A DNA stretch of 5,384 nt from an uncultured Lachnospiraceae bacterium (GCA_947651335.1 CANSYV010000126.1:1-5384); one strand, 5' to 3'; shown: positions 1 through 5,384, counted from the first letter of the stretch. The notes: generated by a model from the sequence alone, not told the origin. Made by a program: numbers and translations.

Positions 1-78
1 TAATGTCCTGCGTATCTCTTTGGGAATGACCACCCGGCCCAAATCGTCAATTCTACGGACAATTCCCGTTGCTTTCAT
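1..78 (-). CDS. spoVT: Stage V sporulation protein T, N-terminal fragment (cut by window edge)
   Basis: The minus strand from the ATG at 78 encodes 26 residues that begin MKATGIVRRIDDLGRVVIPK and run in frame off the left edge. This is the AbrB/SpoVT N-terminal swapped-hairpin DNA-binding domain, with the hallmark DDLGRVVIPKEIRRTL segment at residues 11-26. From memory it matches the start of Bacillus SpoVT more closely than AbrB, which reads KVDELGRVVIP. Full SpoVT is about 180 residues with a C-terminal GAF-like domain, so most of the gene is missing here. In Bacillus it is a forespore regulator that tunes late sigma-G genes. The start is supported by a strong AAAAGGAGG Shine-Dalgarno at 88-96, nine bases upstream. 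A sigma-G-like promoter at 108-136 supports SpoVT over a vegetative AbrB paralogue, but without the C-terminal domain this is not fully settled. Confidence 0.87.
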   Translation of the reverse strand, partial: MKATGIVRRIDDLGRVVIPKEIRRTL

Positions 79-107
79 CTTTATTTTCCTCCTTTTGCTT
101 GTACCCA

Positions 108-136
108 TAGTATTGGTAAAAGGAGAAAAAATATGC
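108..136 (-). promoter_or_regulatory. Sigma-G-like promoter of spoVT
   Basis: Read on the minus strand, GCATA (132-136) is followed after 17 bases by AATACTA (108-114). The known sigma-G pattern is roughly GHATR, 17-18 bases, CATHMTA, so the -35 element fits fully and the -10 element at 6 of 7 positions. It lies about 30 bases upstream of the spoVT start with a strong ribosome site between. SpoVT is sigma-G controlled in Bacillus, which agrees. This is a motif call made by eye. Confidence 0.55.
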
Positions 137-143
137 AAAAGGC

Positions 144-171
144 TTGCAATTTTTGAAAAACATGTTATAGT
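144..171 (+). promoter_or_regulatory. Sigma-A-type promoter of the hemolysin III/TrhA gene
   Basis: TTGCAA at 144-149 (4 of 6 to TTGACA) is followed after 16 bases by TATAGT at 166-171 (5 of 6 to TATAAT). A TG at 163-164 makes this an extended -10 site. Transcription would start near 178, leaving a leader of about 60 bases. Its -35 element is only 7 bases from that of the opposing spoVT promoter. Confidence 0.5.
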
Positions 172-237
172 ATTCTTAAACCTTGCACATAGTATTGATA
201 ACTACATGAAATCGTTTCTGTTATTGGAGGTATTTCT

Positions 238-903
238 ATGACACTAAAATTAAAAGACCCTGTCAGCGCAATCACACACGGCATCGCCATGGTCCTGGCA
301 ATGGCTGGAGCCATCCCGCTCCTTTTAAAAGCTGCCCGGCAGACCGATGCACTTCACATTTTCGCACTGGGCATTTTCATCCTTACCATGATTCTGCTGT
401 ATTTTTCCAGCACCCTCTATCATTCCATTGACTCCACGGAAGCAGTGAACCGACGGCTGCGGAAAATGGACCATATGATGATCAGCATCATGATTGCCGG
501 AAGCTACACACCTGTGTGCTTAATCGTCCTGCACAACCGCCTGGGCTATGTGCTGTGCGGACTGGTGTGGGCTGTGGGACTGCTGGGCATTTTACTGAAA
601 GCACTGTGGATTACCTGCCCTAAATGGGTGTCCAGTGTTTTGTACATCGGAATGGGCTGGCTGTGTGTTCTGGCCTTCGTCCCTTTGTTCCACGCATTGC
701 CTGCCGCGGGATTCGGCTGGCTGCTGGCCGGAGGCATTATGTACACCGTCGGCGGCGTTATCTACGGGCTGAAAGTTCCCCTTTTTGACAAACGTCATCT
801 GTATTTCGGCTCCCACGAGATTTTTCACATTTTCGTCATGCTGGGAAGTGCCTGCCACTTTATTGTTATGTACGTTTATGTGTGTTCTATGCCTCTGGTA
901 TAG
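238..903 (+). CDS. trhA: Hemolysin III / PAQR-family membrane protein (TrhA-like)
   Basis: This 221-residue protein is mostly hydrophobic, with about seven membrane segments, the usual size for the bacterial hemolysin III (YplQ/TrhA) branch of the PAQR superfamily. Family landmarks are visible: THG at residues 13-15, the SSTLYHS motif at 57-63, DH at 78-79, and the C-terminal HEIFH at 193-197 with a further His at 207. The Ser/His/Asp/His set matches the metal-site residues of PAQR proteins, so a zinc-dependent hydrolase-like site facing the membrane is likely. In Bacillus the homologue is linked to membrane fluidity control; the haemolysin name is historical and should not be read as toxin function. 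The ATG is preceded at seven bases by GGAGG (226-230). The gene is probably monocistronic, with its own promoter and a downstream hairpin at 931-970. Confidence 0.9.
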   Translation: MTLKLKDPVSAITHGIAMVLAMAGAIPLLLKAARQTDALHIFALGIFILTMILLYFSSTLYHSIDSTEAVNRRLRKMDHMMISIMIAGSYTPVCLIVLHNRLGYVLCGLVWAVGLLGILLKALWITCPKWVSSVLYIGMGWLCVLAFVPLFHALPAAGFGWLLAGGIMYTVGGVIYGLKVPLFDKRHLYFGSHEIFHIFVMLGSACHFIVMYVYVCSMPLV

Positions 904-930
904 CCCAATCATACAGTTTCTCAGCTAAAT

Positions 931-970
931 ATAAACCGGGTGTACAGTCTTTCCTATACACCCGGTTTAT
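931..970. terminator. Bidirectional hairpin between convergent trhA and trkH
   Basis: A perfect 14-bp inverted repeat pairs ATAAACCGGGTGTA (931-944) with TACACCCGGTTTAT (957-970) around a 12-base loop. It lies 27 bases after the trhA stop and 37 bases beyond the trkH stop, so it can end transcripts from both sides. The U-tracts are short and broken in both directions (TTTAT-CCTTT forward, TTTATATTTA reverse), so termination is inferred mainly from the strong stem and the convergent placement. Confidence 0.75.
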
Positions 971-1007
971 CCTTTCACTATGTATCAGTTGTTTTTCCTA
1001 CAGTCCC

Positions 1008-2447
1008 TTACTGTCTGCGCCAGATGCCCGGATGGAACAGCGCAATCATGGGAAATATCTCCAGACGTCCCACCAGCATGTCAAACATCAGTACATATTT
1101 TGAGAACAGAGAAAAGTCCCCAAAATTTCCCGAAGGGCCCACATGGCTCAGGCCTGGCCCGATATTATTCAGGGTGGCCGCGACTGCCGTAAAGTTGGTG
1201 GTAAAATCAAAGTTGTCCACACTGACTAAAAGCATGGAGCCTGCGAAGACCATCAGCCAGCAGATGAAGAATACATAGATGGATCGCAGCGTATCCGGCT
1301 CCACCACATGGCCGTCCATCTTAATTTTCATGCGCATGCGGGCATGTGCCATGGTGTGCAGTTCCCGCTTAATGCTTTTTACCATAATCAAAATCCTGGA
1401 TACTTTGATACCGCCCCCAGTGCTGCCTGCGCAGGCGCCCACAAACATCAGCAGCACCAGAATGGACTGGGACAGCTGCGGCCACTTCCCGAAGTCCACC
1501 GTAGAATATCCGGTGGTGGTGATCACAGACCCCACCTGAAAGGCCGCCTGCTGAAAAGCCTCCCAGATGCTGGGGAAGAAGCTTCGCACATTAAATGTAA
1601 TCACAACAATGGAAAAAAGAATAATTCCCAGATACGTCCGCACTTCCTCCACCCGGAACGCCTGCCTCCACTTCTTACACATAAGCAGATAATAAACATT
1701 GAAATTCACGCCAAAGAGGATCATAAAAATAGTGATCACATTCCTCATATAATGGCTGTAAGACCCCACACTGTCATTGAGCACACCGAATCCACCGGTT
1801 CCCGCAGTGCCCATTGACAATGTAACCGCGTCAAACAGCGGCATTCTCCCCGCCAGCAGCAGTATAATCTCTATGACAGTCATCACAAAATAGATGGCAT
1901 AGAGAATACGGGCTGTCTGTCTCACCCTGGGAACCAGCTTGCTCACAGAGGGCCCCGGGCTCTCTGCCTTCATCAGATACATATGGTGCCCCCCTGACGC
2001 GGGCAGGATGGTCAGGATGAACACTAAAACCCCCATCCCCCCGATCCAGTGGGTAAAGCTACGCCAGAACAGCATGCTTTTTGATAATGATTCCACATCG
2101 CTTAATATACTGGCTCCTGTGGTGGTAAAACCGGAAATTGTCTCAAACAGCGCGTCTGTGAAAGACGGGATCTCCCCGCTTATCACAAAGGGAACACAGC
2201 CGAAAATACTCAAAAATACCCAGCTTAATGATACTGCCAGAAATCCCTCCTTGGAATAAAAGGCCATATTGGACGGCTTTTTCCAGGTGAGGCCGATTCC
2301 GATGGCCAGGCAGGAAATCATGGTAACCAAAAATGCCCAAAGACACTTTTCCTGATATAAAACAGCTGTAATACTTGGAAGCGCCAAAAAAACTCCTTCA
2401 ATCTTGAGGACAGTTCCAAGAATATAGACCAGCATGGAATAATTCAT
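1008..2447 (-). CDS. trkH: Trk potassium uptake system, membrane subunit TrkH
   Basis: This 479-residue integral membrane protein is the K+-translocating subunit of a Trk/Ktr system. Four pore-loop filter motifs are recognisable in order: TTTGAS (108-113), TAGTGGF (214-220), TTTGYS (310-315) and NNIGPGL (427-433). Each contains the glycine used for K+ selectivity in the fourfold M1-P-M2 architecture. The family signature CAGSTGGGIKVSR is at 339-351 and the conserved LVGRLEIFP near the C-terminus at 458-466. Length is normal for TrkH, and nothing looks broken. The gene follows trkA by 37 bases on the same strand, so the two are almost certainly co-transcribed. An in-frame TAG seven codons upstream leaves ATG 2447 as the longest possible start. 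Its ribosome site is weak and distant (AGAAAGG at 2461-2467, 13 bases), so translation may depend on trkA. It could be called KtrB, but the two-RCK partner favours Trk. Confidence 0.95.
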   Translation of the reverse strand: MNYSMLVYILGTVLKIEGVFLALPSITAVLYQEKCLWAFLVTMISCLAIGIGLTWKKPSNMAFYSKEGFLAVSLSWVFLSIFGCVPFVISGEIPSFTDALFETISGFTTTGASILSDVESLSKSMLFWRSFTHWIGGMGVLVFILTILPASGGHHMYLMKAESPGPSVSKLVPRVRQTARILYAIYFVMTVIEIILLLAGRMPLFDAVTLSMGTAGTGGFGVLNDSVGSYSHYMRNVITIFMILFGVNFNVYYLLMCKKWRQAFRVEEVRTYLGIILFSIVVITFNVRSFFPSIWEAFQQAAFQVGSVITTTGYSTVDFGKWPQLSQSILVLLMFVGACAGSTGGGIKVSRILIMVKSIKRELHTMAHARMRMKIKMDGHVVEPDTLRSIYVFFICWLMVFAGSMLLVSVDNFDFTTNFTAVAATLNNIGPGLSHVGPSGNFGDFSLFSKYVLMFDMLVGRLEIFPMIALFHPGIWRRQ

Positions 2448-2484
2448 GGCTTTGCCGATACCTTTCTAAAAATGAACTATGTAC

Positions 2485-3843
2485 TCAATTATCTAAAATG
2501 TTTTCCACATCTGTCAAACCGCTGCATGTGGTCACCACAACCACACTGTCCCCCGGAAGAATCTTGTCCCGGCCTCCGGGAATAATCACTTTCCCGTTCC
2601 TGCTGATACAGGCAACCAGCACATCTTCACGGATCTTCAGCTCCTGCAGACAGATATTCGCCACCCGCGAATGCTTCTGTATACAAAATTCCAGAGCTTC
2701 CACTTTATCATCAATCAATTTATACAAAGTCTCTACATTACTCCCAATGGAATTCTGGGTAGCACGCACATACTGTAAAATTGCCTCTGCGGTGAGATGC
2801 TTGGGATATACCACACTGTCCAGATCCAGGGAGCGGATCACCTCATTAATCTGCAGACGGTTCAGCTTGGTCACTGTCTTTACTTTCACCTTCGTCTTGG
2901 CAAAAAGGGACAAAATAATATTCTCCTCGTCAATCCCTGTGAGAGTCACCACAGAATCCATCTGGTCAATACGTTCTTCCCTCAGCAGCTCCTCGTCACT
3001 TCCATCCCCGCAGATGACAATGGCCTTTGGCAGAAGGTCGCACAATTCCTCACATCTTCTCTCATTGAGCTCAATGATTTTTACCATAATTCCCATTTTC
3101 TGCAGAATCTTCGCCAGATATACAGAAATCTGGCCTCCGCCGATTAACATGGTGTTCTTCACCTGATGAGTCTTCAGGCCTATTTTATGGAAAAATTTCG
3201 CGGCATTTTTGTGGGATGCCACCATGGACAGGGTATCCCCCACCCGCAGGATAAAATCTCCCGAAGGGATGGTCACTTCGTCATCTCTCTCCACTGCGCA
3301 AATCAAAATATCACATCCCAGAGAGGAGGGAAGTCTTTTCAGAGCCATGCCGTCCAAAATACAGCTCTGTGAGATCCGCAGCCGCAGCATCTCCACCCTT
3401 CCCTTTGCAAATGTGTCAATCTCAATAGCACTGGGGAAGCACAAAAGCCTGGAAATCTCCATGGCAGCCGCAAATTCCGGATTAATAATCATGGACAGCC
3501 CCAGTTCCTCTTTGATAAATATCCTCTCGTCAATATAAATGGGATTGCGCACCCGGGCAATTGTCTGGCATCTTCCCGCCTTCTTCGCTATCACACAGCA
3601 CAGCAGATTCAGCTCGTCAGACTCTGTCACCGCAATGATCAGATCTGTCTGGTCCAAATCTGCCTCCGCCAGCACACTGTAGCTGGCGCCGTTTCCCACA
3701 ATTCCCCTCACATCATAAGTATTTGCCACCATCTGTAATGCATTGCTGTCAGTATCCACAACCGTAATGTTATGGTCCTCCACGCTCAGCTTGGCCGCCA
3801 GGGCCATGCCGACTTTTCCACACCCCACAATAATGATCTGCAT
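2485..3843 (-). CDS. trkA: Trk potassium uptake system, regulatory subunit TrkA
   Basis: This 452-residue cytoplasmic protein gates the TrkH channel in response to nucleotide (NAD(H) or ATP/ADP in known members). It has two tandem RCK modules, each with a Rossmann N-domain and a C-domain. The first begins at residue 1 with a GCGKVG nucleotide loop (7-12) and an Asp-rich end of strand 2 (VVDTD, 28-32). The second begins near 230 with GGGQIS (235-240), Glu at 258 and GDGSDE (279-284). The two RCK_C domains fall near 140-220 and 365-452. This double form is typical of TrkA rather than the single-RCK KtrA. A longer frame opens at a TTG at 3921, but that codon overlaps the promoter -10 hexamer, so it cannot be the start. 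The ATG at 3843 gives the MQIIIVGCGK family start behind a good ribosome site. It heads the trkA-trkH operon. Confidence 0.95.
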   Translation of the reverse strand: MQIIIVGCGKVGMALAAKLSVEDHNITVVDTDSNALQMVANTYDVRGIVGNGASYSVLAEADLDQTDLIIAVTESDELNLLCCVIAKKAGRCQTIARVRNPIYIDERIFIKEELGLSMIINPEFAAAMEISRLLCFPSAIEIDTFAKGRVEMLRLRISQSCILDGMALKRLPSSLGCDILICAVERDDEVTIPSGDFILRVGDTLSMVASHKNAAKFFHKIGLKTHQVKNTMLIGGGQISVYLAKILQKMGIMVKIIELNERRCEELCDLLPKAIVICGDGSDEELLREERIDQMDSVVTLTGIDEENIILSLFAKTKVKVKTVTKLNRLQINEVIRSLDLDSVVYPKHLTAEAILQYVRATQNSIGSNVETLYKLIDDKVEALEFCIQKHSRVANICLQELKIREDVLVACISRNGKVIIPGGRDKILPGDSVVVVTTCSGLTDVENILDN

Positions 3844-3852
3844 TTTCTTATT

Positions 3853-3860
3853 CTCCACCT
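3853..3860 (-). promoter_or_regulatory. Ribosome binding site fixing the trkA start
   Basis: The minus strand reads AGGTGGAG nine bases before the ATG at 3843. Together with the promoter position it decides for the 452-residue TrkA over the 26-residue longer TTG reading. Confidence 0.75.
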
Positions 3861-3893
3861 CGTAACTTTTAGTACACCATTTCGTAATATATT

Positions 3894-3912
3894 GTGAACA
3901 TTTGGTGTCCAC
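3894..3912 (-). other. Small stem-loop at the 5' end of the trkA leader
   Basis: On the minus strand GTGGACA (3906-3912) can pair with TGTTCAC (3894-3900) around CCAAA, giving seven pairs with one G-U. The predicted transcript start is near 3914, so the hairpin would sit at the very 5' end of the trkA-trkH mRNA. As DNA it is an imperfect palindrome just downstream of the -10 element, in an operator position. The segment ACACCA (3903-3908) could instead pair with TGGTGT (3874-3879), giving a competing fold. No function can be assigned. Confidence 0.35.
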
Positions 3913-3920
3913 ATGACTCA

Positions 3921-3948
3921 ATTATAACATATTCTGACAAATGCGCAA
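3921..3948 (-). promoter_or_regulatory. Extended -10 promoter of the trkA-trkH operon
   Basis: The minus strand carries a perfect TATAAT (3921-3926) preceded by TGT (3927-3929), an extended -10 element. A weak TTGCGC -35 (3943-3948) lies 16 bases upstream. Transcription should start near 3914, giving a leader of about 70 bases. Confidence 0.65.
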
Positions 3949-3950
3949 CC

Positions 3951-3992
3951 GGCAGACAGCCCATCCCCCTGCCAATTTCTCCCCTGTCTGCC
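3951..3992 (-). other. Inverted repeat after the DUF4317 gene, possible weak terminator
   Basis: GGCAGACAG (3951-3959) and CTGTCTGCC (3984-3992) form a perfect 9-bp stem with a 24-base loop. It starts eight bases beyond the DUF4317 stop and ends just upstream of the trkA -35. No U-tract follows on the minus strand, so it is a poor intrinsic terminator, and read-through into trkA is possible. Confidence 0.35.
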
Positions 3993-3999
3993 ATATGTA

Positions 4000-5145
4000 T
4001 CAGTCCGTAGGCGCCGGAAGCGTGCGCACGTTCACTCCGTTCACTTCAATGTGGTCATCCACTGTTATGATCAGACACTGCTTTCCGTCAATGAGCCGGG
4101 TTTCCACCAGGTCAGCCCGCTCCGGATTGATGGTCACCACTACATCCGGAGTCTGGATACTGAATTTCTTCTGGCTGGCAATATTGGAAGCCAGAAGAGA
4201 CGTCTGCTGTCCGGTGACGGCATCAAAGGTTTCCTCCAATGCCTCCAGGGATTCTTCCGGCGCTCCGCTGTCCGCCATGAGACGGCGGATATCCTGTTTC
4301 TCCAGCGTCAATGGTTCCGGCTCCTCCATCCGGCTGTGCTCGTCCAACATTTCATTTAACTCTTCGTGGATATTTTTCACCACTTCATAATCACATCTCT
4401 CCCCCAGCGTATCCGCCAGTAAGGTGTTGAATGTCTCCCTCTGTCCTGCCGCAGACAGGGGCATATCACATCCCAGCACTGACGATATAAAATCCTCCTG
4501 CAGTTCTTCCGGTTTTTTGGAATAATACAGGGTGCTGTGAATGTCTGTATCCCGGTCCATCATGGCAGGAAATAGAAAGCCGTTTGCAGGAGCCTCCACA
4601 ACCCAGTCCCGCACCCGCTCTTCGATGGCATTGGACTCAGGATTATAGCACAGCCCGCTTTTGGACAATTTTACCGGACAGATACTGCACAAAAGAAAAT
4701 GATACACGCTGTCAGAGGCGTCGAACATTTCCGTTTTGTCGGAGGCTTTCCCGGGAATATCATAGACAGCGTCAATGAGCAGAATCAGATAATTCTCCGG
4801 ATGATACCAGCTCTCCACTACTTTATCATAAAATTCTTCCAGCAGCTCGTCCTGTTCCAGATGGCTGTCCCGCAGCCGCAGGAGAAACTCCTGGGTTCCC
4901 CCGGATTCCTCCTGTTCCAGAGGAAATTCCATATTTAACAGATTCTTCCCCAGAGTGCCGGACAAAGTCCGCCGGAATATATCACAGTACTTGAAAACTT
5001 CTTCTTCAGACATGGACAAAAAAGCCTGGCGAAACGACAGCTTTTTCTCCTTTTCCGCATCTATATAACACCCGCAGATACGGCTGATTACCGCCTGTTC
5101 TGGTTTAAACTGCTTTTTGATCTCCGCAATTTCTTTTTTATTCAT
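4000..5145 (-). CDS. DUF4317-family protein, function unknown
   Basis: This 381-residue soluble protein has no signal peptide or membrane segment. I recognise it from memory as the DUF4317 family of Clostridia by segments such as ISRICGCYIDAEK (20-32), TLSGTLGKNLLNMEFPLEQE (60-79), YLILLIDAVYDIPGKASD (119-136) and FLLCSICPVKLSKSGLCYNP (150-169). No enzymatic motif is evident. A paired-cysteine pattern stands out: C24-x-C26 and C153-x2-C156, plus C54 and C166. The middle to C-terminal part (about 255-315) is rich in Glu and probably helical, and the last 55 residues look like beta strands. The frame stays open to a TTG at 5214, but that TTG is part of a TTGACA promoter-like hexamer. The ATG at 5145 gives the family start MNKKEIAEIKKQF, with GGGG (5153-5156) seven bases upstream. 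The gene is divergent from spoIIID and lies upstream of trkA on the same strand. No function is claimed. Confidence 0.85.
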   Translation of the reverse strand: MNKKEIAEIKKQFKPEQAVISRICGCYIDAEKEKKLSFRQAFLSMSEEEVFKYCDIFRRTLSGTLGKNLLNMEFPLEQEESGGTQEFLLRLRDSHLEQDELLEEFYDKVVESWYHPENYLILLIDAVYDIPGKASDKTEMFDASDSVYHFLLCSICPVKLSKSGLCYNPESNAIEERVRDWVVEAPANGFLFPAMMDRDTDIHSTLYYSKKPEELQEDFISSVLGCDMPLSAAGQRETFNTLLADTLGERCDYEVVKNIHEELNEMLDEHSRMEEPEPLTLEKQDIRRLMADSGAPEESLEALEETFDAVTGQQTSLLASNIASQKKFSIQTPDVVVTINPERADLVETRLIDGKQCLIITVDDHIEVNGVNVRTLPAPTD

Positions 5146-5169
5146 ATGTATACCCCGCTTTCCCCTTTG

Positions 5170-5214
5170 ATGATAGTGCCTATATATTTTGCCTGTCTTT
5201 TTGTGGATTGTCAA
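5170..5214 (-). promoter_or_regulatory. Promoter region of the DUF4317 gene (elements ambiguous)
   Basis: A perfect TTGACA occurs on the minus strand at 5209-5214, but the nearest -10-like hexamer, TATATA (5181-5186), is 22 bases away, which is too far for a normal site. An alternative pairs AAGACA (5194-5199) with TATCAT (5170-5175) over 18 bases. The promoter is probably in this stretch, but the exact elements are uncertain. Confidence 0.35.
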
Positions 5215-5215
5215 G

Positions 5216-5225
5216 AGAATATTCT
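5216..5225. other. Perfect 10-bp palindrome AGAATATTCT in the divergent region
   Basis: This palindrome sits two bases upstream of the TTGACA element on the DUF4317 side and overlaps the start of the proposed spoIIID -35. The position would suit a regulator acting on both divergent genes. A 10-bp AT-rich palindrome can also arise by chance. Confidence 0.3.
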
Positions 5226-5250
5226 AATTGCCCATTTTCCCGCATAGATT
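5223..5250 (+). promoter_or_regulatory. Sigma-E-like promoter of spoIIID
   Basis: TCTAATT (5223-5229) is followed after 13 bases by CATAGATT (5243-5250). The known mother-cell sigma-E pattern is about KMATATT, 13-15 bases, CATACAHT. The -10 element fits well, the -35 only moderately. Transcription would begin near 5257, just ahead of the spoIIID ribosome site. spoIIID is a sigma-E gene in Bacillus, which agrees. Confidence 0.45.
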
Positions 5251-5268
5251 GTAAAAACAGTTCATTTT

Positions 5269-5273
5269 AGAGG
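5269..5273 (+). promoter_or_regulatory. Ribosome binding site fixing the TTG start of spoIIID
   Basis: AGAGG lies six bases before the TTG at 5280. An in-frame TAG at 5268-5270 overlaps it, so no earlier start is possible and the TTG is the only reasonable choice. Confidence 0.6.
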
Positions 5274-5279
5274 CTATTT

Positions 5280-5384
5280 TTGAAAGATTATATTGAAGAG
5301 CGGGCCGTTGAGATCGCTCATTATATTATTGATTCTAAGGCAACTGTAAGACAAACCGCCAAGAAATTTGGAATTAGCAAGAGC
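5280..5384 (+). CDS. spoIIID: Sporulation transcription factor SpoIIID, N-terminal fragment (cut by window edge)
   Basis: Thirty-five residues are visible, beginning (M)KDYIEERAVEIAHYIID and ending KKFGISKS at the right edge. This is the start of SpoIIID, the small (about 85-95 residue) mother-cell DNA-binding protein that activates and represses sigma-E and sigma-K genes. The TVRQTAKKFGISKS segment (22-35) is its helix-turn-helix, and the window cuts just as the recognition helix begins. Translation starts at TTG 5280, six bases after AGAGG, with an in-frame TAG four codons upstream excluding a longer form. No ATG or GTG lies in frame nearby. A sigma-E-like promoter lies 30 bases upstream. 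The gene is divergent from the DUF4317 gene, with 134 bases between start codons. The identification is firm although the C-terminal basic region is outside the window. Confidence 0.9.
   Translation, partial: MKDYIEERAVEIAHYIIDSKATVRQTAKKFGISKS

Larger units (their letters stand above)
107..196. repeat. Three direct copies of ATAGTATT in the spoVT/trhA intergenic region
   Basis: The octamer ATAGTATT occurs at 107-114, 167-174 and 189-196, all in the same orientation. The first copy contains the reverse complement of the spoVT -10 element. The second overlaps the -10 element of the trhA promoter. The third lies between that promoter and the trhA ribosome site. Spacings are 60 and 22 bases. 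They could be binding sites for a shared regulator or simply AT-rich promoter-like sequence. Confidence 0.4.

Noticed and set aside
20..241. A 73-residue plus-strand frame with a hydrophobic stretch, running into the trhA start
   Set aside because: It begins antisense to the conserved SpoVT start, opens with a non-ATG codon, and spans both promoters of the intergenic region. The hydrophobic run is AT-rich non-coding sequence translated.
238..903. A true haemolysin or virulence factor
   Set aside because: The name comes from family history. The motifs are those of PAQR/TrhA membrane proteins, widespread in harmless bacteria.
546..912. Minus-strand frames overlapping the hemolysin III gene
   Set aside because: They are low-complexity, His/Pro/Gln-rich translations of the antisense strand of a clear membrane protein gene.
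940..2259. Several plus-strand frames of 86-169 residues across trkH
   Set aside because: They are shadows of TrkH. Some begin inside the terminator hairpin, and none has a ribosome site plus coherent protein features.
2498..3166. A 222-residue frame on the plus strand inside trkA
   Set aside because: It is antisense to the well-supported TrkA and is Ser/Arg/Ile-rich, as expected from reading the reverse of a real gene. It has no family motif.
3844..3914. A c-di-AMP (ydaO-type) riboswitch before trkA
   Set aside because: These often precede K+ transport genes, but this leader is only about 70 bases, shorter than that riboswitch, and I see no matching core.
1..5384. Mobile element, phage, CRISPR or defence system
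   Set aside because: No transposase, integrase, terminal repeats, regularly spaced repeats or toxin-antitoxin-like pair was seen. All large frames are accounted for by core genes.

Overview
The window looks like ordinary chromosome from an endospore-forming Firmicute of the Clostridia, most probably a Lachnospiraceae-type gut anaerobe. Three things point there. Its left edge holds the N-terminus of a SpoVT-like regulator and its right edge the N-terminus of SpoIIID, both sporulation transcription factors. A DUF4317-type protein, a family I associate with Lachnospiraceae and relatives, sits between them. Shine-Dalgarno sites of the AGGAGG kind occur throughout. I see no insertion sequence, phage gene, CRISPR array, tRNA or rRNA.

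Layout, left to right. Bases 1-78 (minus) encode the first 26 residues of SpoVT, with a good sigma-G-like promoter upstream. Back to back with it, a sigma-A-like promoter at 144-171 drives a hemolysin III/PAQR-family membrane protein (TrhA type, 238-903, plus). A 14-bp hairpin at 931-970 separates this gene from the convergent potassium-uptake operon. That operon lies on the minus strand: trkA (2485-3843, two-RCK regulatory subunit), then trkH (1008-2447, membrane subunit). Its promoter is an extended -10 site at 3921-3948. Upstream on the same strand is the DUF4317 gene (4000-5145). Divergent from it is spoIIID, which starts with TTG at 5280 behind a possible sigma-E promoter and runs off the right edge.

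TrkA and TrkH should form a nucleotide-gated K+ uptake system, the only clear two-gene functional unit here. TrhA-type proteins are linked to membrane fluidity control. SpoVT acts late in the forespore and SpoIIID in the mother cell. Nothing in the sequence ties K+ uptake or TrhA directly to sporulation; the neighbourhood is suggestive at most.

I did not find a convincing new biological system. The points most worth a second look are the cysteine pattern of the DUF4317 protein, the sporulation-type promoters, small palindromes in the two divergent or leader regions, and two misleading upstream TTG starts that are really promoter sequence.
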